DNA of 48,059 nucleotides, taken from positions 1,156 through 49,214 of the forward strand of contig JACPJE010000001.1 in NCBI GenBank assembly GCA_016187725.1. Direction: 5' to 3'. Within the stretch, counting starts at the first letter, position 1. The number at the start of each line of letters is the position of its first letter. This stretch comes from Candidatus Latescibacterota bacterium. GTDB lineage: Bacteria; Latescibacterota; UBA2968; UBA8231. The notes under the pieces were generated by a model. It ran no database searches. It saw only the letters and a program-made list of their open reading frames with translations, and was not told the DNA's origin. Of the stretch, positions 40,298 to 48,059 are shown in pieces. The position numbers and the translations under genes are program-made.

Positions 40298-41650
40298 CTA
40301 CTTCTTGATCCCGTACTTCTTGAGTTTGTAGCGCAGGTTGCGCTCGGTCAGGCCCAGGAGCGCAGCGGCGCGGCTCTGCACCCCGCCGGCCTGTTCCAGG
40401 GCCTCGGCAATGGCCTGGCGCTCCAACTGCTCCACCCGCTCGGTCAGGGTGTGGGCCTCCTCGGGCGGGGCCGGAGTCTCGGCCCGCTGCAATTCGGGGG
40501 GCAGGTCGCGGGTGGTGATAGTGCGGTCACGGGCCATGACCACGGCGCGCTCGACGATATTCTGCAACTCCCGCACGTTGCCCGGATAGGAGTGGCGCAT
40601 CAGGGCATCCATGGCCTCGCGGGAAAAACCCTCCAACTGGCGGCCGTTCTCCCGGCTGAAGTGTGCCAAAAAGGCGCCGGCCAGCACTGGGATATCAACC
40701 CGGCGCTGGCGCAGGGGCGGCAGATGCACCGCCACCACGTTGAGACGGTAGAACAGATCCTCGCGGAACTGCCCCTGGCGGACCATCTCCTCCAGGTCGC
40801 GGTGGGTAGCGGCCACCAGGCGCACGTCCACCTCCACCGGCTGGTCACCCCCCAGGCGCTCGATCTTGCGCTCCTGCAGCACCCGCAGCAGCTTGACCTG
40901 CACCTCGAGGGGGATCTCCGCCACCTCGTCGATGAACAGGGTGCCGCCGTGGGCCTGCTCGAAGCGCCCGAGGCGCTGGCGATCGGCCCCGGTGAAGGCC
41001 CCCTTTTCGTGGCCGAAGAGTTCGCTCTCCACCAGGTTTTCGTTGAGCGCCGCGCAGTTGAAGGCCACAAAGGGCCCCTCCCGCCGGGGGCTGGCCGCGT
41101 GCAGGGCCCGGGCCACCAACTCCTTGCCGGTGCCGCTCTCACCGCGGATCAGCACGGTCGCCCGGCTAGGGGCGGCGCGGGCCACCACGCTGAGGGCCTG
41201 CTGCATGGACGGGTCTGCAGAGAGAATGCCTTTGAGTTCGACCTCGGTGTCGAGTCGCTTTCCCAGATTCTGGTTCTCAGTCACTAGATGGTGATGCTCC
41301 AGGGCGCGGGCGACGATCTGGTCCAGTTCGTCCAGGTCGATGGGCTTTTCCAGGTAATGGCTGGCCCCGTCCTGCAGGGCGTCCACCGCGCCGGCCACGC
41401 TGCCGTACGCGGTGACCAGCACCACCTCGACCGCTGGGTTGAGGCGCCGCGCCTCCCGCAACACCCCCATGCCGTCCAGTTCGGGCATGCGCCCGTCGGT
41501 GATGATCATTTCCACCAGATGCTGGCCCAGCAGTTCCAGGCCGCGCCGGCCGTTCTCGGCGCACAGCACCTCGAAACCCTGCTTGTGCAGGTGGACGGCC
41601 AGGGCCTCGCGCTGGACCTCTTCGTCGTCGATGACCAGAATGGTTGCCAT
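40298..41650 (-). CDS. Sigma54-dependent response regulator (NtrC family)
   Basis: 450 residues. Receiver with Asp52 in ITDGRMPELDG, Thr80 and Lys102 in LEKPID. AAA+ domain with Walker A GESGTGKE (from 170), the sigma54-contacting GAFTGA loop (217-222), GGTLFIDEVAEIP as Walker B, and the sensor regions FREDLFYRLNVV and YPGNVREL. A C-terminal Fis-type HTH (QSRAAALLGLTERNLRYKLKKYG) completes it. The start is two bases after the kinase stop codon. It would activate sigma54 promoters when phosphorylated by the upstream kinase. Confidence 0.95.
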   Translation of the reverse strand: MATILVIDDEEVQREALAVHLHKQGFEVLCAENGRRGLELLGQHLVEMIITDGRMPELDGMGVLREARRLNPAVEVVLVTAYGSVAGAVDALQDGASHYLEKPIDLDELDQIVARALEHHHLVTENQNLGKRLDTEVELKGILSADPSMQQALSVVARAAPSRATVLIRGESGTGKELVARALHAASPRREGPFVAFNCAALNENLVESELFGHEKGAFTGADRQRLGRFEQAHGGTLFIDEVAEIPLEVQVKLLRVLQERKIERLGGDQPVEVDVRLVAATHRDLEEMVRQGQFREDLFYRLNVVAVHLPPLRQRRVDIPVLAGAFLAHFSRENGRQLEGFSREAMDALMRHSYPGNVRELQNIVERAVVMARDRTITTRDLPPELQRAETPAPPEEAHTLTERVEQLERQAIAEALEQAGGVQSRAAALLGLTERNLRYKLKKYGIKK

Positions 41651-41651
41651 C

Positions 41652-43673
41652 TCAATCACTCGCGGGAAAGTGCAGGGTAAAGCGGCTGCCGGCGCCCGGG
41701 GTGCTGTGCACCTGGACCCGCCCCCCGTGCTGGTTGACGATGCGGTGCACCAGGCTCAACCCCAGGCCGGCACCCTCGGCCTTGGTGGTGAAGTAGAGGT
41801 CGAAAATCCGCTCCAGGTTCTCCGGGGCGATGCCAACGCCGCTGTCCTCCACCTCGACCTCGGCGCTCCCATCCTCGGTGCGGCGCGTCGTCACCCGGAT
41901 CTGGCCCTCGGCAGTGGCCTCCACCGCGTTGCTCAACAGATTCTGCACCGCTTGGATGAACTTGTCGGGGTCCAACTCCCAGCTGCCCACCCCGCCGTAA
42001 CGGCGCTCCACGCGCAAGCCCTTGGCCTGGGCCCGGGGCTCCAGGGCCGCCACCGCCAGTTCGACGCTTTCCTCCAGATCCACCGGGTGCCGGGCCAGGG
42101 CCGGTGGGCGGGCCAGGCTGAGGAATTCCTTGACGATGCGGTTGACCCGCCCCACCTCCCCGCGCACCACCTTCAGCAGACCCCGGTACTCCTGCTGGTC
42201 GCGCTGGGGCGCGAATTCGCGCTCCAGCCGCTGGGCGATGATGCCGATGGCGTTGAGCGGGTTGCGCACCTCGTGGGCCACCCCCGAGGCCAGGGCACCC
42301 ATGGAGGCCAGGCGCTCGCCGCGGCGCAGATCCGCCTCCAGGGCTGCCAGGGCCGTCAGGTCCTGGGCCACCACCACCACGGTCTCCACCTCTCCGCGGC
42401 TGTTGCGCACCAGGGAGGTGGACAGCGACAACAGGCGCTCCTTTCCTCCCACCAGGTAGCGCTGCGCCCCTTCCTGGCCTTCGCGCCCCTCGCGCAGGGC
42501 CCGCTCCACCGGAGGCAGGATCACGCCCACCACCTCGGCGTAGGGCCGGCCGGCAGCGGCGGCGGCCTCGGCGCCGAAAAGCGCCTGGGCGCTCTGGTTG
42601 AGCACCTCGATGCGGCCGGCGGTGTCCATGGCCATCACCGCGTCGGCCATCTGTGCCAGGATGCGGCTGCTGTAGGTCTGCACCCGGGCGTAGGCCTCGT
42701 CGAGCAGGGCGTAGTTCTGGCGGATGGTCAGCACCCCGGCTCCGGCCGCCCCCAGCACCGCCAGCAGGCCAGCCAGCAGTACCAGCTGCAACTGGTCGCG
42801 GCGCCTTTCGGCCTCCAGCGCCTCCACCGACAAACCCACCCGCAACAGGCCCAGGGGTTTGCCCCCCGGCGCAAAGGGCATGACCGTCTCGAAGATCTCC
42901 TGCCCGCCGAACTGGGCGGTGCGCGAGCGCGGCCTGGCGCCGGCCAGGGCCTCGCTCAGGAAGGGATCGCCGGCGATGGTGCCCAGTTGCCCCATCCCGC
43001 TGGACCCCAGGAGGATGCCGGCCGAATCCTGCAGGGCGGTGAACACCACGCCCTGGTTGGCCCCGATCTCGCGGATCAGGCGGCCGATGCCCGCGGCCCG
43101 GCGCAGTTCGTGCAGGTACTGGGCCGAGGCCTGCACCAAAATGGCCCCGCCCTGGGCTGCCGGGGTGGCCACGGCGTAGAGTTCCGCCGCCTCGAGCACC
43201 ACCAGATGTTCGCTGGCCGCGCCCTCGTACACCTCGGCCAGTTCCTCCCACCACCAGTCCAGCTCGAAACGGTCCATGGGCTGGGGGTCGCTGCTGTGCA
43301 GCGGATAACCCCGGGCGTCGAAGACCTCGATGCGCGCCAGGCCCTGCTCGCCGGCCACCTCGGCCAGCAGCGAATCGCCGAGGACGCGGCCGGTCTGCAT
43401 CCGGGCCAGGCTGCGGGCGTTGCTGAGCAGGTGTTCCTGCACCATCCGGTCCAGTTCCTCCTCGGCGCGCAGGGCGTTTTCGCCGGCCCGGGCCATGGCC
43501 TGCACCAGGGCGCCCGAGCTGTGTTCCAGGGTTTCTAGGGTGTTCTGGCGGGAGGTGTGCAACTCGTACCAGGCAAAGCCCCCCAGGGCGAGGATCAGCA
43601 CCCCAGCCAGGGCCGCCAGATAAGCGGGCCGGAACGGGGTGGGCTTGAGGGCAGGGGAGAGGGGGCGGTTCAT
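41652..43673 (-). CDS. Membrane sensor histidine kinase, NtrB-like
   Basis: 673 residues. Two membrane helices (about 17-36 and 296-317) bracket a 260-residue extracytoplasmic sensor that may be a Cache-type domain. A PAS-like domain (about 335-440) follows, then the H-box with His467 in ASGVAHEVRNPLNAI and a catalytic domain (NLLSNAVEA, VEDSGVGIAPENL, IFDLYFTTKAEGAGLGLSLV). It is the cognate partner of the sigma54 activator. Its start overlaps the preceding lipoprotein stop by four bases (ATGA). Confidence 0.93.
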   Translation of the reverse strand: MNRPLSPALKPTPFRPAYLAALAGVLILALGGFAWYELHTSRQNTLETLEHSSGALVQAMARAGENALRAEEELDRMVQEHLLSNARSLARMQTGRVLGDSLLAEVAGEQGLARIEVFDARGYPLHSSDPQPMDRFELDWWWEELAEVYEGAASEHLVVLEAAELYAVATPAAQGGAILVQASAQYLHELRRAAGIGRLIREIGANQGVVFTALQDSAGILLGSSGMGQLGTIAGDPFLSEALAGARPRSRTAQFGGQEIFETVMPFAPGGKPLGLLRVGLSVEALEAERRRDQLQLVLLAGLLAVLGAAGAGVLTIRQNYALLDEAYARVQTYSSRILAQMADAVMAMDTAGRIEVLNQSAQALFGAEAAAAAGRPYAEVVGVILPPVERALREGREGQEGAQRYLVGGKERLLSLSTSLVRNSRGEVETVVVVAQDLTALAALEADLRRGERLASMGALASGVAHEVRNPLNAIGIIAQRLEREFAPQRDQQEYRGLLKVVRGEVGRVNRIVKEFLSLARPPALARHPVDLEESVELAVAALEPRAQAKGLRVERRYGGVGSWELDPDKFIQAVQNLLSNAVEATAEGQIRVTTRRTEDGSAEVEVEDSGVGIAPENLERIFDLYFTTKAEGAGLGLSLVHRIVNQHGGRVQVHSTPGAGSRFTLHFPASD

Positions 43674-44452
43674 GCTACTAAGTTAGCGCCCGACCTCCGC
43701 GAGCGCATCCCGGCGCCGGACCCCTCAGGGCGGCTCCGGCCCAGAAACCTGACGGGGCGCCATCTCCTGTCCGGGCAGGCTGAAGGCATAGAGCCATTGG
43801 AGAAGGGCAGCAGGAAGGTCCGCAACACCCCCTGCTCAGGGCTCCACAGGAATAGGGCCTGGTCCTGGTCGCTGAGCACCCAGAAATTGCCCCCCTGGGC
43901 CTCAAAGGCCAGGTCCGAGTAATCCCTGGCAAAGGTGAGCGTGAGCCGGCGCTCTATACTCAGGTCCGGGGCCAGGGCGATGAAGAGCCCCGGCTTCTTT
44001 TCGTTGAGCACAAAGATCCTGCTCTGCCCGTCGAGGCAGATGCCTTCGAGACCCTTGTTGTCCTCGCTGCGCAGGGCTAGTTGGTGCCTGGCCAGGCGTT
44101 GGCCCGACCGGCTCAACTGGATCAGGCTGTTGTCCGCCTCGTCGGCCACCCACAGGGTCGAGTCCTTCGGGCTGAAGGCGATGCCTTCGAGATCCGCGCC
44201 CACGCCCCTGAATCGGGCCAGCACCCCACCCCTCAGGTCGAGCTGGTACACGTCGCTGTTGTCGCCTACCGCCCACAAGGTCTTCCGCTCCGGGTCCAGG
44301 GTCAGCCCGGAGGGTTCCTTCACCTCTAAGGGCTGGTGATAGAGCAGGGTCAGCGCTTCGCCCTCCGGGGTCTGCGCCACAGAGTCCAGCTGGTGGCAAC
44401 TGATCGCCGCCCAGCCGAGCCAGATCAACCGCCACCAGAGTGCCCTGGTCAT
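43670..44452 (-). CDS. SdiA-regulated-like (YjiK-type) propeller lipoprotein, possible frameshift near the end
   Basis: About 260 residues. Lipoprotein signal MTRALWWRLIWLGWAAISC (Cys19), then propeller strands EPSGLTLDPERKTLWAVGDNSDVYQLD, DLEGIAFSPKDSTLWVADEADNSLIQL, GLEGICLDGQSRIFVLNEKKPG, YSDLAFEAQGGNFWVLSDQDQALFLW, the SdiA-regulated family layout. After LLPFSNG the frame turns into Arg-rich, unlikely sequence, while the +1 frame reads LQWLYAFSLPGQEMAPRQ and stops near 43725. A one-base shift there is plausible. The closing blade seen in relatives is absent in either frame. The stop overlaps the kinase start in the open frame. Confidence 0.7.
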   Translation of the reverse strand: MTRALWWRLIWLGWAAISCHQLDSVAQTPEGEALTLLYHQPLEVKEPSGLTLDPERKTLWAVGDNSDVYQLDLRGGVLARFRGVGADLEGIAFSPKDSTLWVADEADNSLIQLSRSGQRLARHQLALRSEDNKGLEGICLDGQSRIFVLNEKKPGLFIALAPDLSIERRLTLTFARDYSDLAFEAQGGNFWVLSDQDQALFLWSPEQGVLRTFLLPFSNGSMPSACPDRRWRPVRFLGRSRPEGSGAGMRSRRSGANLVA

Positions 44453-44473
44453 GGGTTCTGCTCCCGGCACCGG

Positions 44474-47257
44474 CTAGCGCAAGAGCAGCAGCCGGCGCGT
44501 TTCCACCGCGCTGCCGGCCTGCAGGCGGTACAGGTATGCCCCCGTGGCCAGGTCGCGCCCGGCCTGGTCCCGCCCGTCCCACTCGAACTGGTGCTGCCCC
44601 GCCGGCAAGGGGCCGCTCAACAAGATGGCCACCTTTTGCCCGGCCAGGTTGTAGATTGCCAACTCGGCACGGGCCTGGTCGGCCGGCAGGCTGAAGCGGA
44701 TCAGGGTCCCGCTGTTGAAGGGATTGGGATAGTTCTGCCCCAGGGCAAAGCGCCCGGGTTGCACCTGCTCCTCCAGCACCGCGGTGGGCACCAGGTTGGC
44801 CGCCCCCGGAGTAGGGGTTCCCAAGACCTCGAAGCCGCCGCTGCCGTCCGGCATGCGGCCGTAGGCCTGGTCCTCTTCCTGGGCGCCGAAGTCCACCCGG
44901 TCCAGCACCTGGTTGCCCCGCTCGTCCACATCCACCAGCAACACCTGTTCACCGGCGGCGGAGAGCTTGAAACTGGCGTGTAGCCCCGGCTCATCTCCCC
45001 CGTCCTCGTCGGCCCAGACCACCAGGTACGCACCAGGCGCCAGAATCGTGCCGGCGGGGAAGGCCCATTTGCGCGGGTTCGAGGCTGTGTCGCTCAGGTA
45101 CATGCCCGAAAGGTCTACTGCCTGGTCCACAGTGTTGAACAACTCGATCCAGTCCTCCTGCTCGCCCTGGGGGTCCATGACGGTGCTGTTGGCGGCCATC
45201 AATTCGTTGATCACCACCGGGGTGGACGCGGCGTTGAGCGCCGCCACCTGGAACACGTAGGTGTCGTGTTCGGCGCCGGCTGGCGAGAAGGCCGCGGTCC
45301 CCTCACCGTCTGCGGCCCGGGCTTCGATATAGTAGCGCACCAGGGTGCCGGCGACAAAGGCGGGCAATTTGCCGCCGTACACCCCGTCCCCCGCAGCTCC
45401 GTCTCCGTGCATCCCGTCGTCGGCCATCCCGATCCGGGAAAAGGCCCCGCTCAACCCGGCGCTGTAGTAGAGCAACACCGATTGGACCGGCACCGCCGCC
45501 CCCAGGGTCGCCCGCACCTGGACCGGCTCGCCGGCCCGCGGCCCAGTGCCCGCCTGCTGGGCGGTTTTGGCCGCAGCCAAGGGGGGGTGATCCACGGCGA
45601 GGATAGCGGGTGCGGGCCGGGAGAAATCGGGCAGGGAAAGCAGGTACTCCCGCCGCTTGTCGACGAAGGCCTCGATTGCGGCGAACTCGCTCTGGAACTG
45701 GGCATAGCTGCTAGGTCTAATCGGGTCGGCCTCCACCTCTTTTTCGATCAGGGCCCGGTAGTCCTGCACCAGCGGCCCTAACTCCGCCCAGTCCAGACTC
45801 TCTTCGAGGAGGGTCCGGTAGTGGGCGATGTAGCGCTGCCGCAACTGGGGGACGGCCAGCAGGCGGCTGATGAGGGGGCGGTTGGCGCTGTCCTGGTTTT
45901 CGAAGGGGTCCCTGGAGGTGGAATTGCCGCTGGGGCCGATCCGACCGGGGCCCTGCCTTGGCGGAGCGCCGGTCGGATCGGCCACCGCGCCCCCGGCGCC
46001 GGCCTGGGTACTGTCCTGCCCTGCGGGAGGGCCTGCGCCCATCATGCCACCACCCATGACCTCGTTGGCGTCGTACTGCAGGAGGTGGAACCGGCCCATC
46101 TCCTCCTCGTAGAAGATCCGGTAGTCGCCCCCCTTTTCGTTGTACCCGTCGGTGTCGGCCAGGATATTCTCCCCGGCGATGTACCAGAGGGCGCGGGCGA
46201 TGTCCAGGATGTGGTCCAGGGAGTCGGCCAGGGCCTCCGCCGGGGTGTTGTTGAGCAGGTCGCAGAGCTGGACCAGGGAGCCCCAGGGGTCGGCGCTCTG
46301 GCTCTTCTGCAATTCGTAGATGCTCTGGTACGCGGTGGTATCCGCCCCCAGCCAGGTCAGGGCCCCGTTGCCGCCGCTAAAGCCACCCCCACCCCCTGGA
46401 CCGCCCACCATGACAAGGATGCTGGTGTCGCCCTCTGCCGACACCAGGGTGTCCCTGCGGGTGAAGCCGCCGGGCCCGCCGCCGGCAAAACCATCCGGGC
46501 CGGCACCGGGACCCAGTTGTCCTCTCAAGCTGTCCGGCAGGGCGCCACCAGGGCCAAACCCGCCGGGCTGGAAGATGCCCGCGCTGTCCGCGGTGAGCCC
46601 GCCGCCCGGCAAGGTCCCTCCGCCAGTGGAGTTGATCTTCCAGCGGTCCCCCCGGCTGCTGGGGAACCACTCCTCGATCAGGTCGGTGTTGACCTGTTCT
46701 ACATTGACGTACACCCCCCAGTTCTGCCCATTGATGAACAGTTTGACAAAATTGGCCTTGGGGCTGGGGAGGTAGCGGCGGTAGATATTATTGGCCAATA
46801 CCTCGCGCACAAAAGAAGGGTCGCCGCTGCTGTTGTTCAGGTTGAGGGTCTCGTACCCCATCAGGTCCTGCTGCGGGTCGGTGAATCCCAGATCGATATT
46901 GAAGGAGTTCTTGAGCGAGTTGCGCCGATAGGAGGTGGTCCCTTTGTAGCGGACCCCAACTCCGGGGTAGGTGACCCCGTCCACGATCAGGTCCGCGGCC
47001 ACGTTGACCTCGGTGCTGTAGTTGGCCGCCAGTTGGGCCTGCCAATCCTCCTGTGTAAAACGCAGCTCAAAGGTGCGCAGCACGCTTTCGTCGTACAGGC
47101 CCGCGGCAGGCATCCCTCCCAGCGCTAGCAGCCCGCCGTCCTCTGAAAAGCGAAAAAACTCCGGCAGCTTGGCCTGGGCCCCGGCGGCCAGCAGCAGGAG
47201 GGAAAGGGCAACCGCGCGACAAGGCCGGCCCAGTGCGGTGATTCTTCCAGGTTTCAT
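44474..47257 (-). CDS. CotH-kinase-like secreted protein with lamin-tail and FlgD-like sorting domains
   Basis: 927 residues. Signal peptide ends near AQA. The CotH domain (about 60-560) shows GVGVRYKGTTSYRRNSLKNSFNIDL-type sequence, LNLNNSSGDPSFVREVLA, NWGVYVNVEQVN and the metal-binding HLLQYDANEVMGG. Two Gly-rich low-complexity inserts (about 210-300 and 410-450) interrupt it. A lamin-tail domain (about 685-810, VVINELMAANSTVMD and GEQEDWIELFNT) follows, then a C-terminal FlgD-type/T9SS-type sorting domain (LGQNYPNPFNSGTLIRFSLP, and VYNLAGQK-like IYNLAGQKVA). CotH relatives phosphorylate coat proteins; the target here is unknown. The start overlaps the DUF4956 remnant stop. Confidence 0.88.
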   Translation of the reverse strand: MKPGRITALGRPCRAVALSLLLLAAGAQAKLPEFFRFSEDGGLLALGGMPAAGLYDESVLRTFELRFTQEDWQAQLAANYSTEVNVAADLIVDGVTYPGVGVRYKGTTSYRRNSLKNSFNIDLGFTDPQQDLMGYETLNLNNSSGDPSFVREVLANNIYRRYLPSPKANFVKLFINGQNWGVYVNVEQVNTDLIEEWFPSSRGDRWKINSTGGGTLPGGGLTADSAGIFQPGGFGPGGALPDSLRGQLGPGAGPDGFAGGGPGGFTRRDTLVSAEGDTSILVMVGGPGGGGGFSGGNGALTWLGADTTAYQSIYELQKSQSADPWGSLVQLCDLLNNTPAEALADSLDHILDIARALWYIAGENILADTDGYNEKGGDYRIFYEEEMGRFHLLQYDANEVMGGGMMGAGPPAGQDSTQAGAGGAVADPTGAPPRQGPGRIGPSGNSTSRDPFENQDSANRPLISRLLAVPQLRQRYIAHYRTLLEESLDWAELGPLVQDYRALIEKEVEADPIRPSSYAQFQSEFAAIEAFVDKRREYLLSLPDFSRPAPAILAVDHPPLAAAKTAQQAGTGPRAGEPVQVRATLGAAVPVQSVLLYYSAGLSGAFSRIGMADDGMHGDGAAGDGVYGGKLPAFVAGTLVRYYIEARAADGEGTAAFSPAGAEHDTYVFQVAALNAASTPVVINELMAANSTVMDPQGEQEDWIELFNTVDQAVDLSGMYLSDTASNPRKWAFPAGTILAPGAYLVVWADEDGGDEPGLHASFKLSAAGEQVLLVDVDERGNQVLDRVDFGAQEEDQAYGRMPDGSGGFEVLGTPTPGAANLVPTAVLEEQVQPGRFALGQNYPNPFNSGTLIRFSLPADQARAELAIYNLAGQKVAILLSGPLPAGQHQFEWDGRDQAGRDLATGAYLYRLQAGSAVETRRLLLLR

Positions 47258-47655
47258 GCGACGTACTCCTCGTCGAAGAAGAGGTTGACATTCTGCACCC
47301 CGGGCGCCTGTCTCAGCCCCTGGATCAGCTCGTCGGCTTGTTCCTCTTTCCTGAGATGGACGTGGAAGGAGAGTTCGTGTTCTTCGCTGCCTTCATAGGA
47401 CTTCACGCTGATCAACTGGTGGGTTGTGCAATAAGTCTTGAATACCTGCAAATAGGGGGCCTCTTCGCCGGCGACCGGGAGGTAGGACAGGAGCAACAGG
47501 TATTCCCGCCTTTTCTGGGCCAGGCTGCCCAGCCTGGATAAGAGCAGCAGCGCCGCGCCCACCGCGCCGGTGCCGATGAAGGCCGCCGCGTACATGCCCA
47601 CCCCGGCGGCCATACCCGCGGCCAGGCTGAAGAAGATGAAGACCACGTCCTGCAC
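47254..47655 (-). pseudogene. DUF4956 membrane protein lacking its N-terminal half
   Basis: 133 residues beginning abruptly with MQDVVFIFFSLAAGMAAGVG, which corresponds to the middle of DUF4956 (MgtC-like membrane) proteins, followed by a hydrophobic helix and the soluble C-terminal domain (LISVKSYEGSEEHELSFHVHL). The N-terminal membrane helices are missing. The GTG at 47655 is preceded by an in-frame TAG one codon upstream and has no ribosome site. Directly upstream lies the truncated VTC domain. Relatives of this family often sit between a VTC-domain gene and a CotH gene, which is the order here. Confidence 0.75.
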
Positions 47656-48058
47656 ATCCTACCTCGTCGAATAGACAGGAAGCCCGGGCCTTGGAAACCG
47701 CCATGTCGTCCTTGCGCTTGATCTCAAGAAAGCCTCGGGAGGAGGGGATGCGCTGGTTGTACCCTCTGAGGCGGAGCTTCCGGCGGTGCTGGATGCCGGA
47801 CTCCTTCTGGTAGTAGTAGTCGAGGCCGCGGGTGTCGAAGTAGATGCTGCGGATGGTGTACTGATCCCTTCCCGGAATCCGATGGCAATCCGGCTCCACA
47901 AAGGGTTCCAGCCGGCGGCGCACCAGGTCCAGCGCCGAGGCCGGGATCAGGTACTTGTACTCCAGGCGGGCCGTCGCCTCCTGCAATTGGAGCTGGTCCA
48001 CTTCGAGGGCGGTTCGGGCCCGGTCTACCTCGGCGTCGGCAGCCAGCTGGCGGCGCCA
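47656..48058 (-). pseudogene. Truncated VTC-type polyphosphate polymerase domain (5' end may lie outside the window)
   Basis: The minus-strand frame from the window edge contains the first half of a VTC domain: RLEYKYLIPASALDLVRRRL, DQYTIRSIYFDT, RKLRLRGYNQ and FLEIKRKDDMAVSKARA, with the basic tunnel residues of the family. Right after it the frame reads unrelated residues (from near 47680) and continues in the wrong frame across DUF4956 DNA to 47393. A GTG at 48001 is a possible start, but it has no ribosome site and the frame stays open to the edge with helical sequence (LAADAEVDRARTALEVDQ) that resembles a periplasmic adaptor coiled coil. Coding start is therefore unresolved. Confidence 0.7.
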
Positions 48059-48059
48059 C

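Noticed and set aside
41412-43538. A 708-codon plus-strand open frame opposite the sensor kinase
   Set aside because: Its translation is Gln/His/Gly-rich with no domain signature, while the minus strand encodes a complete histidine kinase.

Overview
The window is a gene-dense, high-GC bacterial chromosome segment of about 48 kb with roughly 40 protein genes. I saw no rRNA, tRNA, transposase, phage or CRISPR locus. Several genes encode Gram-negative envelope features: a TonB-dependent receptor, an Omp85-type barrel, a second small barrel and several lipoproteins. The CotH-like protein at 44474-47257 ends in a FlgD-type sorting/Ig module with the NYPNPFN signature. Together with a class I lysyl-tRNA synthetase, this suggests a member of the FCB superphylum or a neighbouring candidate phylum (inference; no taxonomic marker gene is present).

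Layout. 1-8.1 kb: amidohydrolase, methyltransferase, DUF72 protein, class I LysRS, infA, a propeller lipoprotein, a small lipoprotein and a SAM hydrolase. 8.1-13.9 kb: a minus-strand five-gene signalling operon in the order HTH-receiver regulator, PAS histidine kinase, receiver-HDOD, receiver-GAF, FapA/DUF342. 14.1-16.8 kb: a GlmM-like phosphohexomutase, convergent with CYTH-zapA-FliL-like lipoprotein. 16.8-24.5 kb: a malate/lactate dehydrogenase-family gene, divergent from a tight six-gene run (quinone oxidoreductase, C45 acyltransferase, DUF4380, M14-type hydrolase, GT39-like membrane protein, PHP phosphoesterase). 24.5-30.7 kb: an Omp85 barrel, a decayed RelE/HigB-type toxin, a beta-helix protein, an aldo/keto reductase and a TonB receptor that looks shortened. 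30.8-34.2 kb: a glycan cassette (RfbD-like, DPM1-like GT2, and a GT2 fused to the non-catalytic half of a polyprenyl glycosylphosphotransferase). 34.3-37.8 kb: a C-terminal protease and a compact MacB/FtsX-type ABC transporter. 38.4-40.1 kb: a calcium-repeat protein coupled to a small barrel. 40.3-48.06 kb: an overlapping minus-strand operon (VTC remnant, DUF4956 remnant, CotH-like, SdiA-regulated-like lipoprotein, sensor kinase, sigma54 activator).

The most unusual feature is a family of modular intergenic repeats, five copies plus a tandem array at the left edge. They carry paired perfect hairpins whose cores are reverse complements of each other, so the loops ACGTA and TACGT could pair. 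Two variant hairpins show compensatory base-pair changes, so the fold itself appears to be preserved. A second notable feature is a junction near 47.66 kb where a VTC polyphosphate-polymerase domain runs directly and out of frame into the middle of a DUF4956 protein. These are two families I recall as neighbours of CotH, so this looks like a deletion scar or an assembly join.
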